The notes: generated by a model not told the origin, from the sequence alone. A stretch of DNA of 64,000 nt from Thauera sp. K11 (GCF_002354895.1 NZ_CP023439.1:3844001-3908000); one strand, 5' to 3'. Shown: positions 55,689 through 64,000, counted from the first letter of the stretch. Program-made: numbers and translations.

Positions 55689-57872
55689 ATGAAACCTGAC
55701 CTTCAGTCCGCGGTGATCGCTCCGCCGCGCCCCGCTCTGCTCCCGCTGGCCGCGGCCCTGCCGATGGTATTGGCAACGCTTGGTTCGACGGCCCCAGTGG
55801 AGGTGCACGCGCAATCGGTCGAACCGGTGCTGCCCGCCGTAGTCGTGACCGCCGGCGATCAACGCGACACGGGCTACAACGCCCGCGCAACCAGTACCGC
55901 CACGCGCACGGACACCCCCCTGCGCGACACGCCGCAGTCGATCAGCGTGGTGACAGCCGCGGAGATGCGCGACCGCTCCGTGCAGAACATTGCGGAAGCG
56001 GTGCGCTACGTCCCCGGCGTGAGCTTCGCGCAGGGCGAAGGCAACCGCGAGACGCCCATCATTCGCGGCATCAGCAGTACCGGCGACTTCTTCATCGACG
56101 GCATTCGCGACGACGTGCAGTACTACCGCGATCTGTACAACATCGAGGCCGTCGAGGTGTTCCGGGGGCCGAATGCCATGATCTTCGGACGCGGGGCTAC
56201 GGGCGGCCTGATCAACCGCATCGGCAAGCAGGCCAACTGGCAGCCGCTGTACGGTGCGTCGCTGACCCTGGGCTCCCACGACAACCGCCGCGTCACCGCC
56301 GACATCAACCAGCCCATCAACGATGTGGCGGCCGTGCGCATCACGGGGATGTACGAGAACTCCGACAGCTATCGCGATGGCGTGACGCTCGAGCGCTCGG
56401 GCATCAACCCCACCCTGTCGTGGCGCCCGTCCTCCAAGACGCTCGTCACTGCCGGGTACGAACACTTCAAGGACGACCGTATCGCGGACCGCGGCATCAG
56501 TTCCTACCGCGGCGCGCCGGTCGGCACCGACCGTTCGACCTTCTTCGGCAATGCCAAGGGCAGCCCGACGGGGACGGAACTCGACGCAGTCAGCGCTTCG
56601 ATCGAGCACCAGTTCGACAACGGACTGGTGCTGCGCAACCGCACGCGCTGGTCCACGCAGGACAAGTTCTACCAGAACGTCTTTCCCGGCGCCGTGAATG
56701 CCGCCGGCACCAGGGTTGCGATCAGCGCGTACAACAACGCGACGAGCCGCGACAGCCTGTTCAACCAGACCGACGTCATCGCCGACTTCCAGACCGGGCC
56801 GGTGCGGCACAAGCTGCTGGTGGGCATGGAGCTGGGCAAGCAGGACACCACCAACTTCCGCAAGACCGGCTACTTCCCCGGCAACGTCACCAGCGTGAAC
56901 GTGCCGCTTTCGGACCCGACGACGAATCTGCCCGTGACCTATCGCCAGTCCGCCTCCGATGCCGACAATTCGAGCAAATCGACGGTCTCGGCGTTGTACG
57001 TGCAGGACCAGCTCGAACTCACGCCGCAATTCTTCGTCATCGGCGGCCTGCGCTACGACCGCTTCGAAGTCGACTTCCGCAACAATCGCAACGGCCAGAC
57101 GATCAATGCGGACGATCATCTGATGTCGCCCCGGGTTGGCGTGATCTACAAGCCGGTGCCGGCCGCTTCGATCTATGCCAATTACAGCATTGCCTACCAG
57201 CCGCGCGCAGGGGACCAGCTCTCCTCGCTCAGCGTGACCAACGCGACGCTGAAGCCGGAGAAGTTCAAGAACTACGAAGTCGGCGTGAAGTGGGACATGG
57301 CGTCCAACCTGACGGGTTCGCTGGCGCTGTACCAACTGGATCGCACCAACGTCATCGTGCTGGACCCGACCGACCCGACCAACACCCGGACGATGCTCGC
57401 CGACGGGCAGCGCTCCAAGGGCATCGAGATCGGACTGGCCGGCAACCTGACTTCGGCGTGGAGCGTCTCGGGCGGCTACTCGTATGTCGATGCCAAGATG
57501 CTCGCAGACACGTCCGCCACCATCCGCGACGGGGCCGAACTGGGGCAGGTGCCGAGCCACACCTTCACGCTGTGGAACCGCTACGACTTCTCGCCGATGT
57601 GGGGCGCGGGTGTCGGCGTGATCCACCGCACGAAGATGCTCGCATCGACCGAACAGGTCGCGACTGCGAGCAACGCGTATCCGAACGTCACCTTGCCCGG
57701 TTATACGCGGGTCGACGCTGCGGTCTTCCTGACCCTCAGCAAGTCGCTCAGCGCACAACTGAACGTCGAGAACCTGTTTGACAAGAAGTACTACATCAAC
57801 GCCAACAGCAACACCAACATCACGCCGGGCGCGCCGCGCACCTTCCGCGTGTCGCTGAACGCGGCATTCTGA
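55689..57872 (+). CDS. TonB-dependent siderophore receptor (catecholate type)
   Basis: A 727-residue outer-membrane receptor. Signal sequence over the first 40 residues (cleavage near VHAQ), plug domain with DTPQSISVVTAAEMRDR, VRYVPGVSF and FIDGIRDDVQYYRD, then VEVFRGPNAMIFGRGATGGLIN (typical of Fiu/FhuE-like siderophore receptors), a 22-strand barrel, and the C-terminal aromatic end FRVSLNAAF. It imports ferric siderophore with TonB energy. Its upstream region has promoter plus Fur-like box; a strong terminator follows. TonB/ExbBD are not in the window. Confidence 0.93.
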   Translation: MKPDLQSAVIAPPRPALLPLAAALPMVLATLGSTAPVEVHAQSVEPVLPAVVVTAGDQRDTGYNARATSTATRTDTPLRDTPQSISVVTAAEMRDRSVQNIAEAVRYVPGVSFAQGEGNRETPIIRGISSTGDFFIDGIRDDVQYYRDLYNIEAVEVFRGPNAMIFGRGATGGLINRIGKQANWQPLYGASLTLGSHDNRRVTADINQPINDVAAVRITGMYENSDSYRDGVTLERSGINPTLSWRPSSKTLVTAGYEHFKDDRIADRGISSYRGAPVGTDRSTFFGNAKGSPTGTELDAVSASIEHQFDNGLVLRNRTRWSTQDKFYQNVFPGAVNAAGTRVAISAYNNATSRDSLFNQTDVIADFQTGPVRHKLLVGMELGKQDTTNFRKTGYFPGNVTSVNVPLSDPTTNLPVTYRQSASDADNSSKSTVSALYVQDQLELTPQFFVIGGLRYDRFEVDFRNNRNGQTINADDHLMSPRVGVIYKPVPAASIYANYSIAYQPRAGDQLSSLSVTNATLKPEKFKNYEVGVKWDMASNLTGSLALYQLDRTNVIVLDPTDPTNTRTMLADGQRSKGIEIGLAGNLTSAWSVSGGYSYVDAKMLADTSATIRDGAELGQVPSHTFTLWNRYDFSPMWGAGVGVIHRTKMLASTEQVATASNAYPNVTLPGYTRVDAAVFLTLSKSLSAQLNVENLFDKKYYINANSNTNITPGAPRTFRVSLNAAF

Positions 57873-57889
57873 TCTTCCGCCGGCACTTC

Positions 57890-57924
57890 TGCCTTCGCGG
57901 AAAACCGCGAAGGCATTTCCTTTT
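57890..57924 (+). terminator. Rho-independent terminator after the TonB receptor gene
   Basis: TGCCTTCGCGG (57890-57900), AAAA loop, CCGCGAAGGCA (57905-57915): an 11-bp perfect stem followed by TTTCCTTTT. The clearest intrinsic terminator in the window. Confidence 0.9.
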
Positions 57925-57937
57925 GATCCTTCCGGAC

Positions 57938-58405
57938 ATGACCGAGATTTCCGAACGCTTTCGCGATAGCGGACTGGCGGTGACGAACTGTCGCCTCTGG
58001 ATCATGGAGTCGCTGATCGCGGCGCCCGGCATGCGCTCCACCGTCGAATCGCTGTTCGAAGCACTCAGACACCGCGGCCGCCGTCTCAGCCTGTCGACGG
58101 TCTATGCCGCCCTGCGCGTGATGGAGGCCCATCACCTGGTGGGGCGCGATCTGGACGGCAAGAAAATCATATATTGGGTGCCCTGTACGGCGGCTGCCGG
58201 CACGCTTCGTTTCATCTGCCGCTACTGCAAGGCCGAGACGACGATTCACGAGCGGACGCTCCATGAAGCGCTGTACCGGTCCGCAGCCGAGCATGGCGTG
58301 GCCATCGGCCCCAATGCCCCGACCCTGCTGATAACCTGCCAGCAATGCGCAGACAGGCGGCCAGGCGTTCATAAGGAGCGACGGCCGCCGCTGCCGTCGC
58401 GGTGA
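57938..58405 (+). CDS. Atypical Fur-family regulator
   Basis: A 155-residue protein from ATG 57938 (TTG 57923 lies in the terminator tail). N-terminal winged HTH of the Fur type (TNCRLWIMESLIAAPG, SLSTVYAALRVMEAHHLVGR). The dimerisation part keeps both structural zinc pairs, C94-x2-C97 and C134-x2-C137, but the HHDH-type regulatory metal motif before CxxC is missing (CTAAAGTLRFIC). So it is either tuned to another signal or binds metal differently. It follows the siderophore receptor across a terminator, which suggests a role in the local iron system. Confidence 0.85.
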   Translation: MTEISERFRDSGLAVTNCRLWIMESLIAAPGMRSTVESLFEALRHRGRRLSLSTVYAALRVMEAHHLVGRDLDGKKIIYWVPCTAAAGTLRFICRYCKAETTIHERTLHEALYRSAAEHGVAIGPNAPTLLITCQQCADRRPGVHKERRPPLPSR

Positions 58406-58528
58406 ACGCCGGGACTTGCCAATCCATGAAATGGAGCACGTTCTTTTTCGGGGGACTTGATTCGGCAGCGAGGTGACGCTACAAGATTGCCGGCCTGCGA
58501 TGCGACTGGAGAGACACACTTGGCTGGA

Positions 58529-58864
58529 ATGAATGATCAGGAGATCCTCGAAGTCGTCGATCGTGCGATCAACGACTTTACCGGGAACCTGAACGACCTC
58601 GGCAGCGCCATCGGCATGCTCATGCTCGGCCGCCGATACGGCTGGCGCGTCGTGCTGCTCATTCATAGTCCGAGCACGGTGCGCAAATACGTCAAGATCC
58701 TCGGGCTGCGGAATCTGCGGGACGCACTGCCCGAAGTGGGGGAACTGGCCCATCGCTCCAACGCCTGGAAGTTGATCGACGGCACCGCCAACTTCTGGAA
58801 GGTCGTGCGCGGCCAGATCAGCGGCGTGCGCAGCGCCATCGTCGAGCGCAGCAACAATCGCTAG
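58529..58864 (+). CDS. Conserved-looking hypothetical protein (111 aa)
   Basis: Frame from ATG 58529, two in-frame starts upstream (TTG 58457) being less likely. Product: an acidic N-terminal helix (MNDQEILEVVDRAINDFTGN), a small hydrophobic stretch (GSAIGMLMLGRRYGWRVVLLIH) and the segment STVRKYVKILGLRNLRDALPE. No family recognised. It lies on the + strand after the Fur-like gene, 123 bp apart, at the edge of the iron island. Base composition and ordered hydrophobic pattern support a real gene. Confidence 0.6.
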   Translation: MNDQEILEVVDRAINDFTGNLNDLGSAIGMLMLGRRYGWRVVLLIHSPSTVRKYVKILGLRNLRDALPEVGELAHRSNAWKLIDGTANFWKVVRGQISGVRSAIVERSNNR

Positions 58865-59070
58865 CCTCCGCCGGACCGGGGTACCGGCCCCTGCGCGCCC
58901 GGCCAGCGGAGATCGGGAAACGTGCCCAAGGGAAGGATCGCCCTGCGCCGGCAGGAGTGCGCCCATGCCGGGACGCACGAACGCGACGGCCCCTTCGCGG
59001 GGCCGTCGCCGATGGCTGCCGCTGGCGGCGGGATGCGGCGCGGAGGCAGCCGCCCGCGCCGCGCGGTCTC

Positions 59071-59307
59071 TCAGCCCGCGCCGGCCACGCCTTCGCGCGC
59101 GACCCGCATCGCCTCGCGCAGCACCGGGATGTCGCCGATGTGGTTGGCGAGCAGCAGGATGAGCCGCGCGTTCACCATCGCGCTCTGCTCGTCGCTGAGG
59201 TCGCGGTGGGTTTCGATCAGCGCCTCGTAGAAGTCGTCGCCGGGGCTGAAGGCGCGGAAATAGCGCTTGCCGGGTTCGGAGAGGTTGGGTTGCGTGTTCA
59301 GGGGCAT
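59071..59307 (-). CDS. DUF2783 protein
   Basis: A 78-residue protein with the DUF2783 pattern: FSPGDDFYEALIETHRDLSDEQSAMVNARLILLLANHIGD. Function unknown; members are usually coded beside FAD-dependent monooxygenases, as here (11 bp after the monooxygenase stop). Possibly a small partner or stabiliser. The 206 bp on its other side, to 58865, are empty. Confidence 0.85.
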   Translation of the reverse strand: MPLNTQPNLSEPGKRYFRAFSPGDDFYEALIETHRDLSDEQSAMVNARLILLLANHIGDIPVLREAMRVAREGVAGAG

Positions 59308-59318
59308 GGCGGTCTCCG

Positions 59319-60986
59319 TCAGGCGTTGCAGGTCGCACGCGCCACCGCGGCACGCAGCTTGGCGATGTCGAGGTTGCGCCAGCGCGCGGCCACGTGCTGG
59401 TCGGGGCGCAGCAGGTAGGTGGTGCCCGGCTGCAGGTCGTAGCGCTCGCGGACGCGGCCCTTCGCGTCGATCAGGGTCCTGAGCCCGCCCGGCGCGGTGC
59501 CGCGCGCGGCGACGACGACGGCCTCGACCGGGACCGCCGCATCGGCGAGCCCGGCCAGCGCGTGGACGGTACCGGCATCCAGCGCCGCGGCATCCTCGGC
59601 GTAGTACAGCGCCTGGAAGCGGCTGCCGACGCCGCCGAGCAGCCATTGCGTGCCGTCGGCCGCCTCGACCGGCGCATCGTCCATCGGCGCGCCGGGGATC
59701 ATGTTGCCGGCGAAACGCTCGCCGTCGGCGGTGTTCAGGCGCGAGTCGGCAAGGAAGCTGGGCACCGACAGCCGCCCGGAATTGACCAGCGCGCGTGCGA
59801 ACGGATAGTGCTCGGCCAGGTCCAGCACCGCGTTGCGGAAGGTCTTGCTGACCATGCTCTTGGGCGTGATGAAGTCGGTCGAGCGGGTCGAGTTCATGAT
59901 GTTCTCGTCCGCCGCGTAGCCGCGCTCCTCGGTGTAGGTGTCGAGCAGCGCGGCCGGCGCCTTGCCGTCCATCACCAGCTTGAGCTTCCACATCAGGTTG
60001 TCGGTGTCCTGGATGCCCGAGTTGGCGCCGCGCGCGCCGAAGGGCGACACCTGGTGCGCCGAGTCGCCGGCGAACAGCACGCGGCCGTGGTTGAAGCGGT
60101 TCATGCGCCGGCACTGGAAGGTGTAGACGCTGACCCATTCCAGCTCGAATTCCCTTTCATCCCCGAGCATCGCCTTGATGCGCGGGATGACGTTCTCAGG
60201 TTTCTTCTCCTCTTCCGGATCGGCCTGCCAGCCGAGCTGGAAGTCGATGCGCCAGACGTTGTCGGCCTGGCGGTGCAGCAGCACCGACTGGTTGGGATGG
60301 AAGGGCGGGTCGAACCAGAACCAGCGCTCGGTGGGGTATTCGGCCTTCATCACCACGTCGGCGATGAGGAAGCGGTCCATGAAGATCTTGCCTTCGATGT
60401 CCAGCCCCAGCATGGTGCGGATCGGGCTGCGCGCGCCGTCGGCCACGACCAGCCAGTCGGCGGCGAGCGTGTATGCGCCGTCGGGCGTCTCGACGCGCAG
60501 CGTGACCCCGTCGTCGCCGGGCGTGACCGCGATGACGTTGCTGCGGAAGCGCATCTCCAGGTTCGGCAACCGGCGCGCCCGCTTCACCAGGTAGTCCTCG
60601 AGGTAGTACTGCTGCAGGTTGATCATGCCCGGGCGATGGTGGTCGGGCTCCGGGCAGAGATCGAAGCTGAACACTTCCTCCTCGCGGAAGAAGGTGCGGC
60701 CGACGTTCCACGACACGCCCTTCCGCACCATTTCCTCGCCGCAGCCGAGGCGGTCGAGCACTTCGAGCGCGCGCTTGGCGTAGCACACGCCGCGCGAGCC
60801 GATCGACACCGTATCGTCGTTGTCGAGCAGCAGCACGCGCTGGCCCTGCTGCGCGAGGTCGATCGCGGCGGCCAGGCCCACCGGGCCGGCGCCGACGATC
60901 ACCACCGGGTAGCGCCCGTCCCGCCCCTCGGCGATCTCGGGCGGGCGGACGTATTCGAACTTCGGGTACTGGAACGTGCTGAGCAC
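59319..60986 (-). CDS. FAD-dependent aromatic monooxygenase (PHBH/MhpA fold)
   Basis: A 555-residue class A flavoprotein monooxygenase. FAD dinucleotide motif GAGPVG (32-37), the DG motif LVVADGARSPIR, and the GD motif LFAGDSAHQVSPFGARGANSGIQD; the C-terminal thioredoxin-like extension is present as in MhpA-type phenol hydroxylases. It would hydroxylate a phenolic acid using NAD(P)H and O2. GTG 60986 was chosen because AGGAGGAG lies just upstream. Order on the strand: MBL-fold gene, monooxygenase, DUF2783. Substrate unknown. Confidence 0.9.
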   Translation of the reverse strand: MLSTFQYPKFEYVRPPEIAEGRDGRYPVVIVGAGPVGLAAAIDLAQQGQRVLLLDNDDTVSIGSRGVCYAKRALEVLDRLGCGEEMVRKGVSWNVGRTFFREEEVFSFDLCPEPDHHRPGMINLQQYYLEDYLVKRARRLPNLEMRFRSNVIAVTPGDDGVTLRVETPDGAYTLAADWLVVADGARSPIRTMLGLDIEGKIFMDRFLIADVVMKAEYPTERWFWFDPPFHPNQSVLLHRQADNVWRIDFQLGWQADPEEEKKPENVIPRIKAMLGDEREFELEWVSVYTFQCRRMNRFNHGRVLFAGDSAHQVSPFGARGANSGIQDTDNLMWKLKLVMDGKAPAALLDTYTEERGYAADENIMNSTRSTDFITPKSMVSKTFRNAVLDLAEHYPFARALVNSGRLSVPSFLADSRLNTADGERFAGNMIPGAPMDDAPVEAADGTQWLLGGVGSRFQALYYAEDAAALDAGTVHALAGLADAAVPVEAVVVAARGTAPGGLRTLIDAKGRVRERYDLQPGTTYLLRPDQHVAARWRNLDIAKLRAAVARATCNA

Positions 60987-61077
60987 GGCTGTCTCCTCCT
61001 GGATGTTGCTGCCTGTCCGGCCGGGCCTCTGCTGGGCGCCTGACCGGGGTGAAGTCCCTCGGCGGGCTCCTTGCGCC

Positions 61078-62040
61078 TTATTCCTGCAGTGCGTGCCACA
61101 TCTGGCGGTCACGCTCGGCCGTCCAGATGCGCGGGTCGCGGATGCCGCTGGCTTCGTCGTGGGCGCGGGTGACGTCGAACGGCAGGCAGTGCTCGTAGAT
61201 GAAGACCTGGCCGAACTTCGGGTCCATGTTGGCGCGGGTGTGCGCCATCGTCGCCTTCAGGTCCATGCCCTGCGCCACCGCCTCCTGCGCGCTGCGGTAC
61301 AGCGTGGAGACGAAGTCGCGGGTGTAGGCCAGGCCCGCCTTCACGCGCCCGGGCGTGGTCAGCGCCGGGCCGCGGCCGGGCACGAGCTTGTCGAATTCCA
61401 TCGCCGCCAGGTTGTCCAGCGTCTGCGGCCAGTCGGCCAGGTAGGCGTCGCCGGTGTAACAGGCGGCGTCGGCCTCGACCAGGTCACCCGAGAAGCAGAT
61501 GTTCTGCGACGGCAGATAGACGATGGTGTCGCCCTTGGTGTGGCCGTGGCCCAGTTGCCTGATCTTCACTTCCAGCTTGCCCAGCCACAGCGTCATCTCG
61601 CCGCTGAAGGTCAGCGTCGGCCAGGTCAGGCCCGGCACGCTCTCCACCGCCTGGAACAGGCGCGGGAAGCGGCCGATCTCGGAATCCATGTCCTGCTGGC
61701 CGCGCTCGACGATGAGGTCGTAGGTGTCCCGGCTGGCGATGATCTGCTGCAGCCCTTCGTCCTTGTAGCCCGAGGCGCCGAGCACGCGCACCGCGTGGTA
61801 GTGCGTCAGCACCACGTACTTGATCGGCTTGTCGGTGATCTCGCGCACCTTGGCGATCACGCCCTGCGCGGCCACCGGCGTGGCGGTGGCGTCGATGATC
61901 ATCACCGAGTCGTCGCCGATGATCACGCCGGTGTTGGGATCGCCCTCGGCGGTGTAGGCGTAGGCGTTGTCGGACAGTTTTTCCCAGTTGATCTTCTTTT
62001 CTTCGAGGTCGGCCTGCGAGGCGAATTGCTTGGTGCTCAT
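61078..62040 (-). CDS. Metallo-beta-lactamase-fold hydrolase with altered metal motif
   Basis: A 320-residue MBL-fold protein, no signal peptide. It has LTH80-Y-H82-AVRVLGAS where the HxHxDH motif would need D84 and H85 (here V84, R85), then LGHGHTKGDT, and FSGDLVEADAACYTGDAY. So the first metal site is complete and the second is changed. Similar to SoxH/quinoprotein-relay-type MBL proteins, function unknown. First gene of the block on the reverse strand, divergent from IclR, with a near-consensus promoter. Confidence 0.85.
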   Translation of the reverse strand: MSTKQFASQADLEEKKINWEKLSDNAYAYTAEGDPNTGVIIGDDSVMIIDATATPVAAQGVIAKVREITDKPIKYVVLTHYHAVRVLGASGYKDEGLQQIIASRDTYDLIVERGQQDMDSEIGRFPRLFQAVESVPGLTWPTLTFSGEMTLWLGKLEVKIRQLGHGHTKGDTIVYLPSQNICFSGDLVEADAACYTGDAYLADWPQTLDNLAAMEFDKLVPGRGPALTTPGRVKAGLAYTRDFVSTLYRSAQEAVAQGMDLKATMAHTRANMDPKFGQVFIYEHCLPFDVTRAHDEASGIRDPRIWTAERDRQMWHALQE

Positions 62041-62076
62041 GGGTTCTCCTTTGGCACTCCGGGGTGGATGCTGCGA

Positions 62077-62105
62077 ATCCTAGACATTTGTTCGTTTATG
62101 GTCAA
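62077..62105 (-). promoter_or_regulatory. Promoter of the MBL-monooxygenase-DUF2783 block
   Basis: Reverse-strand TTGACC (62105-62100) and TAGGAT (62082-62077), spacer 17 bp, in the very AT-rich 168-bp region shared with the IclR gene. Start point near 62070. The IclR operator is likely here, but no clear palindrome was found. Confidence 0.7.
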
Positions 62106-62208
62106 TTTATTTTTTATTATCTAATTTTGAACAGCCGGACAGCCGCTCCGGTGCGGACTTCTGCACCGGAACATTGCTGCTAACATCACCCGCCGTGGAG
62201 GAACGGAC

Positions 62209-63120
62209 ATGCAGGAAGACGAAACGGCAGGCGGCGAACCCAGGCGCGGACGCGGACGCCCGCGCGGCAGCGCGACGGCGCCCGGCCCCGCCACCGGCGA
62301 GGCCGCAGAAGTGCGGGACGACGCCCAGCGCCCCGGCGAACGCGGCGACCGCCGCGGCATCCAGTCCATCGAGGTGGGCGGCCTGCTGCTGCAGGCGCTG
62401 GTGCGCAACGGCGCGCCGATGATGCTGAAGGACCTCGCGCGCGAAGCCGGCATGCCACCCGCGAAGGCGCATCCCTACCTGGTGAGCTTCGGCAAGCTCG
62501 GCCTCATCGAGCAGGACGCCCTTACCGGCCGCTACGGCCTGGGGCCGTTCTCGCTGCAGATGGGCCTCACCGCGCTGCACGCGCTCGACCCGCTGAAGGC
62601 GGCGATGCCCGAGGTCGCCCGCCTGGCCGACGACATCCAGCTCAACGTCGCCATCGCGGTATGGGGCAACATGGGCCCGACGGTGGTGCACATCGAGGAA
62701 TGCAACAAGCAGATCCACGTCAACATGCGTCCCGGCACGGTGATGGTGCCGCTGATGCGCTCGGCCACCGGCCGCTGCTTCGCCGCCTTCCTGCCCGACC
62801 GCGTCGTGCGGCCGCTGCTGCAGGACGAACTCGCCCGCCTCGCCGCGGAATCCGGCCAGCCCCCGGCCGAAGACACCGAAGCGGCCATCGCCGAAGTCCG
62901 CCGCCACCGCCTCGCGCGCGCGCTCGGCTACCCCATCCCCGGCATCAACGCCTTCTCCGCGCCGGTCTTCAACGACAGCGGCAAGCTGACGCTGGCCATC
63001 ACCGCCATGGGCCCGGCCGGCACCTTCGACACCGGCTGGGACGGCAACACCGCCCGCCTCGTCAAGGCATGCGCCGAGGCGATCGCGCGGCGGCTGGGGA
63101 ATACGGAATCGATGCGCTGA
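62209..63120 (+). CDS. IclR-family transcriptional regulator
   Basis: A 303-residue regulator. The first 45 residues are basic, low-complexity (RRGRGRPRGSA resembles an AT-hook), then the winged HTH (SIEVGGLLLQALVRNGAPMMLKDLAREAGMPPAKAHPYL) and the IclR effector domain (AVWGNMGPTVVHIEE, ATGRCFAAFLP, SAPVFNDSGKLTLAITAMG). Divergent from the MBL-monooxygenase block, so it most likely controls that block and binds an aromatic or pathway acid. Confidence 0.92.
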   Translation: MQEDETAGGEPRRGRGRPRGSATAPGPATGEAAEVRDDAQRPGERGDRRGIQSIEVGGLLLQALVRNGAPMMLKDLAREAGMPPAKAHPYLVSFGKLGLIEQDALTGRYGLGPFSLQMGLTALHALDPLKAAMPEVARLADDIQLNVAIAVWGNMGPTVVHIEECNKQIHVNMRPGTVMVPLMRSATGRCFAAFLPDRVVRPLLQDELARLAAESGQPPAEDTEAAIAEVRRHRLARALGYPIPGINAFSAPVFNDSGKLTLAITAMGPAGTFDTGWDGNTARLVKACAEAIARRLGNTESMR

Positions 63121-63190
63121 GCGGAATCCATGCGCCGGGGCGGGCGGCCCGGCGCATCCCGGCAGTTCCCCGCGGTCGCGCGTCGTGCCT

Positions 63191-64000
63191 TCACGGCGCG
63201 CTGCGCCGCCGCACCCACTCCGCCGTCACGTCCGCCATCGCCGGACACCCGATCAGCCCCAGCGTGCGCTCCATCTCGCTGCGCAGTATTCCGATGGCGC
63301 GGGCGGCGCCGGCCTTGCCGGCGGCGGCGAGGCCATACAGCGTGGCGCGGCCCGACATGGCCGCATCGGCGCCGAGCGCGCGGGCCTTGACGAAGTCGCT
63401 GCCGCGGCGCAGGCCGCTGTCGACGATGACGGTCATGTCCGGGCCGACGGCGGCGCGGATGGCAGGCAGCATCTCGACCGGCGCCGGACAGGTGTCGAGC
63501 TGGCGGCCGCCGTGGTTGCTGACGACGATGCCGTCGGCGCCGGCCTCCTTCGCGCGCAGGGCGTCCTCGGGCAGCAGGATGCCCTTGATCAGCAGCTTGC
63601 GCGGCCACAGGTCGCGCAGCCAGCCGATGTCGCGCCAGCTCAGGGTGAGATCCATCTGCGCCGACAGGAAGGCGGCGGCGTTGCGCGCGCTGTCCATGCC
63701 CGGCGGCAGGAAGTCGCCCAGGTTGCTAAAGCGCGGCATGCCGTGCGGCACCAGCACGTCGGCGATCCAGCGCGGATGCAGCGCGGCGTCGAGCAGGTTG
63801 CGCGCATCGAGCTTCATCGGCGCACGGTAGTTGCGGCGGTCCCACGCGCGGTTGCCGAACACCGTCGCATCGGTGGTGAGCACGATGGCCTCCGAGCCGG
63901 CGCGTTCGGCGCGCCGCACCACGCCGGCGAGGTTGGCGCGGTCCTTGAACGGGTAGATCTGCATCCAGTGGCGCACGCCGGTAGCGACGATCTCTTCCAG
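63191..64000 (-). CDS. FMN-dependent alpha-hydroxy-acid dehydrogenase, cut by the window edge
   Basis: The frame is open to the last base, so the N-terminus is missing; 269 residues plus stop are seen. FMN/TIM-barrel family: HWMQIYPFKDR, VLTTDATVFGNRAWDRRN, LLIKGILLPEDALRAKEAGADGIVVSNHGGRQLD (catalytic Lys and His/Arg), VIVDSGLRRGSDFVKARALGADAAMSGR. It oxidises L-2-hydroxy acids such as lactate or mandelate; the mandelate dehydrogenase/lactate oxidase branch cannot be told apart from this part. It converges on the IclR gene with 70 bp between. Confidence 0.9.
   Translation of the reverse strand: MEEIVATGVRHWMQIYPFKDRANLAGVVRRAERAGSEAIVLTTDATVFGNRAWDRRNYRAPMKLDARNLLDAALHPRWIADVLVPHGMPRFSNLGDFLPPGMDSARNAAAFLSAQMDLTLSWRDIGWLRDLWPRKLLIKGILLPEDALRAKEAGADGIVVSNHGGRQLDTCPAPVEMLPAIRAAVGPDMTVIVDSGLRRGSDFVKARALGADAAMSGRATLYGLAAAGKAGAARAIGILRSEMERTLGLIGCPAMADVTAEWVRRRSAP

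Overview
The window is GC-rich, gene-dense chromosomal DNA of a betaproteobacterium. The order recA-recX-lptB-rpoN-hpf-ptsN-hprK, the anaerobic ubiquinone operon ubiUVT, the livKHMGF transporter and the aromatic-type enzymes suggest Rhodocyclales (Thauera/Azoarcus/Aromatoleum-like). That placement rests on gene content; no species can be named. No rRNA, tRNA, CRISPR array, insertion sequence or prophage was seen. Both ends cut genes: a lipoprotein on the left and an FMN-dependent hydroxy-acid dehydrogenase on the right.

Layout. 0-1.7 kb: a leftward cluster of small envelope proteins, one apparently frameshifted, diverging from an Xre-type regulator over a palindrome-containing promoter. 1.7-7.2 kb: ubiB, an in-frame arginase/ornithine aminotransferase fusion and an SSS-family symporter. 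7.2-9.9 kb: ubiU-ubiV-ubiT behind a perfect 38-bp dyad whose core looks like a Crp/FNR site at class II (-41.5) distance. 10-19.3 kb: thiL, pgpA, pncC, recA (LexA box), recX, lptB, rpoN, hpf, ptsN, hprK, ilvA. 19.3-28.2 kb: housekeeping genes (5-FCL, slt, an NDUFA9-like reductase, two GSTs, cca, an alpha/beta hydrolase, a MidA-like methyltransferase). 28.3-33.7 kb: a TIR-GAF protein, cdd, a pteridine reductase, ttcA, an FHA protein with a degenerate cyclase domain, and a PsiF-like protein. 34-42 kb: a 1288-aa FAD/Fe-S oxidoreductase, a molybdopterin oxidoreductase coupled to a sirtuin, pyrE and exonuclease III. 43-48 kb: livKHMGF with a hemerythrin gene at its end. 48.5-50.5 kb: yqjD/E/K-like genes, hpt, DUF1840.

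50.7-64 kb is the most accessory-looking part. Enzymes typical of homogentisate/gentisate-like catabolism lie in two blocks, each with its own regulator: maleylacetoacetate isomerase-like, FAH-like and VOC proteins with a LysR gene, and DUF2783, FAD monooxygenase and metallo-beta-lactamase-fold proteins with an IclR gene. Between them is an iron-uptake island with an FTR1 permease, a TonB-dependent siderophore receptor and an atypical Fur-family regulator. Both divergent iron genes have near-consensus promoters with Fur-box-like sequences just downstream of the -10.

Main leads: the arginase-OAT fusion, the ubiU operator geometry, the TIR-GAF protein, the paired Fur promoters with a Fur-like protein lacking the HHDH motif, and the interrupted catabolic cluster.
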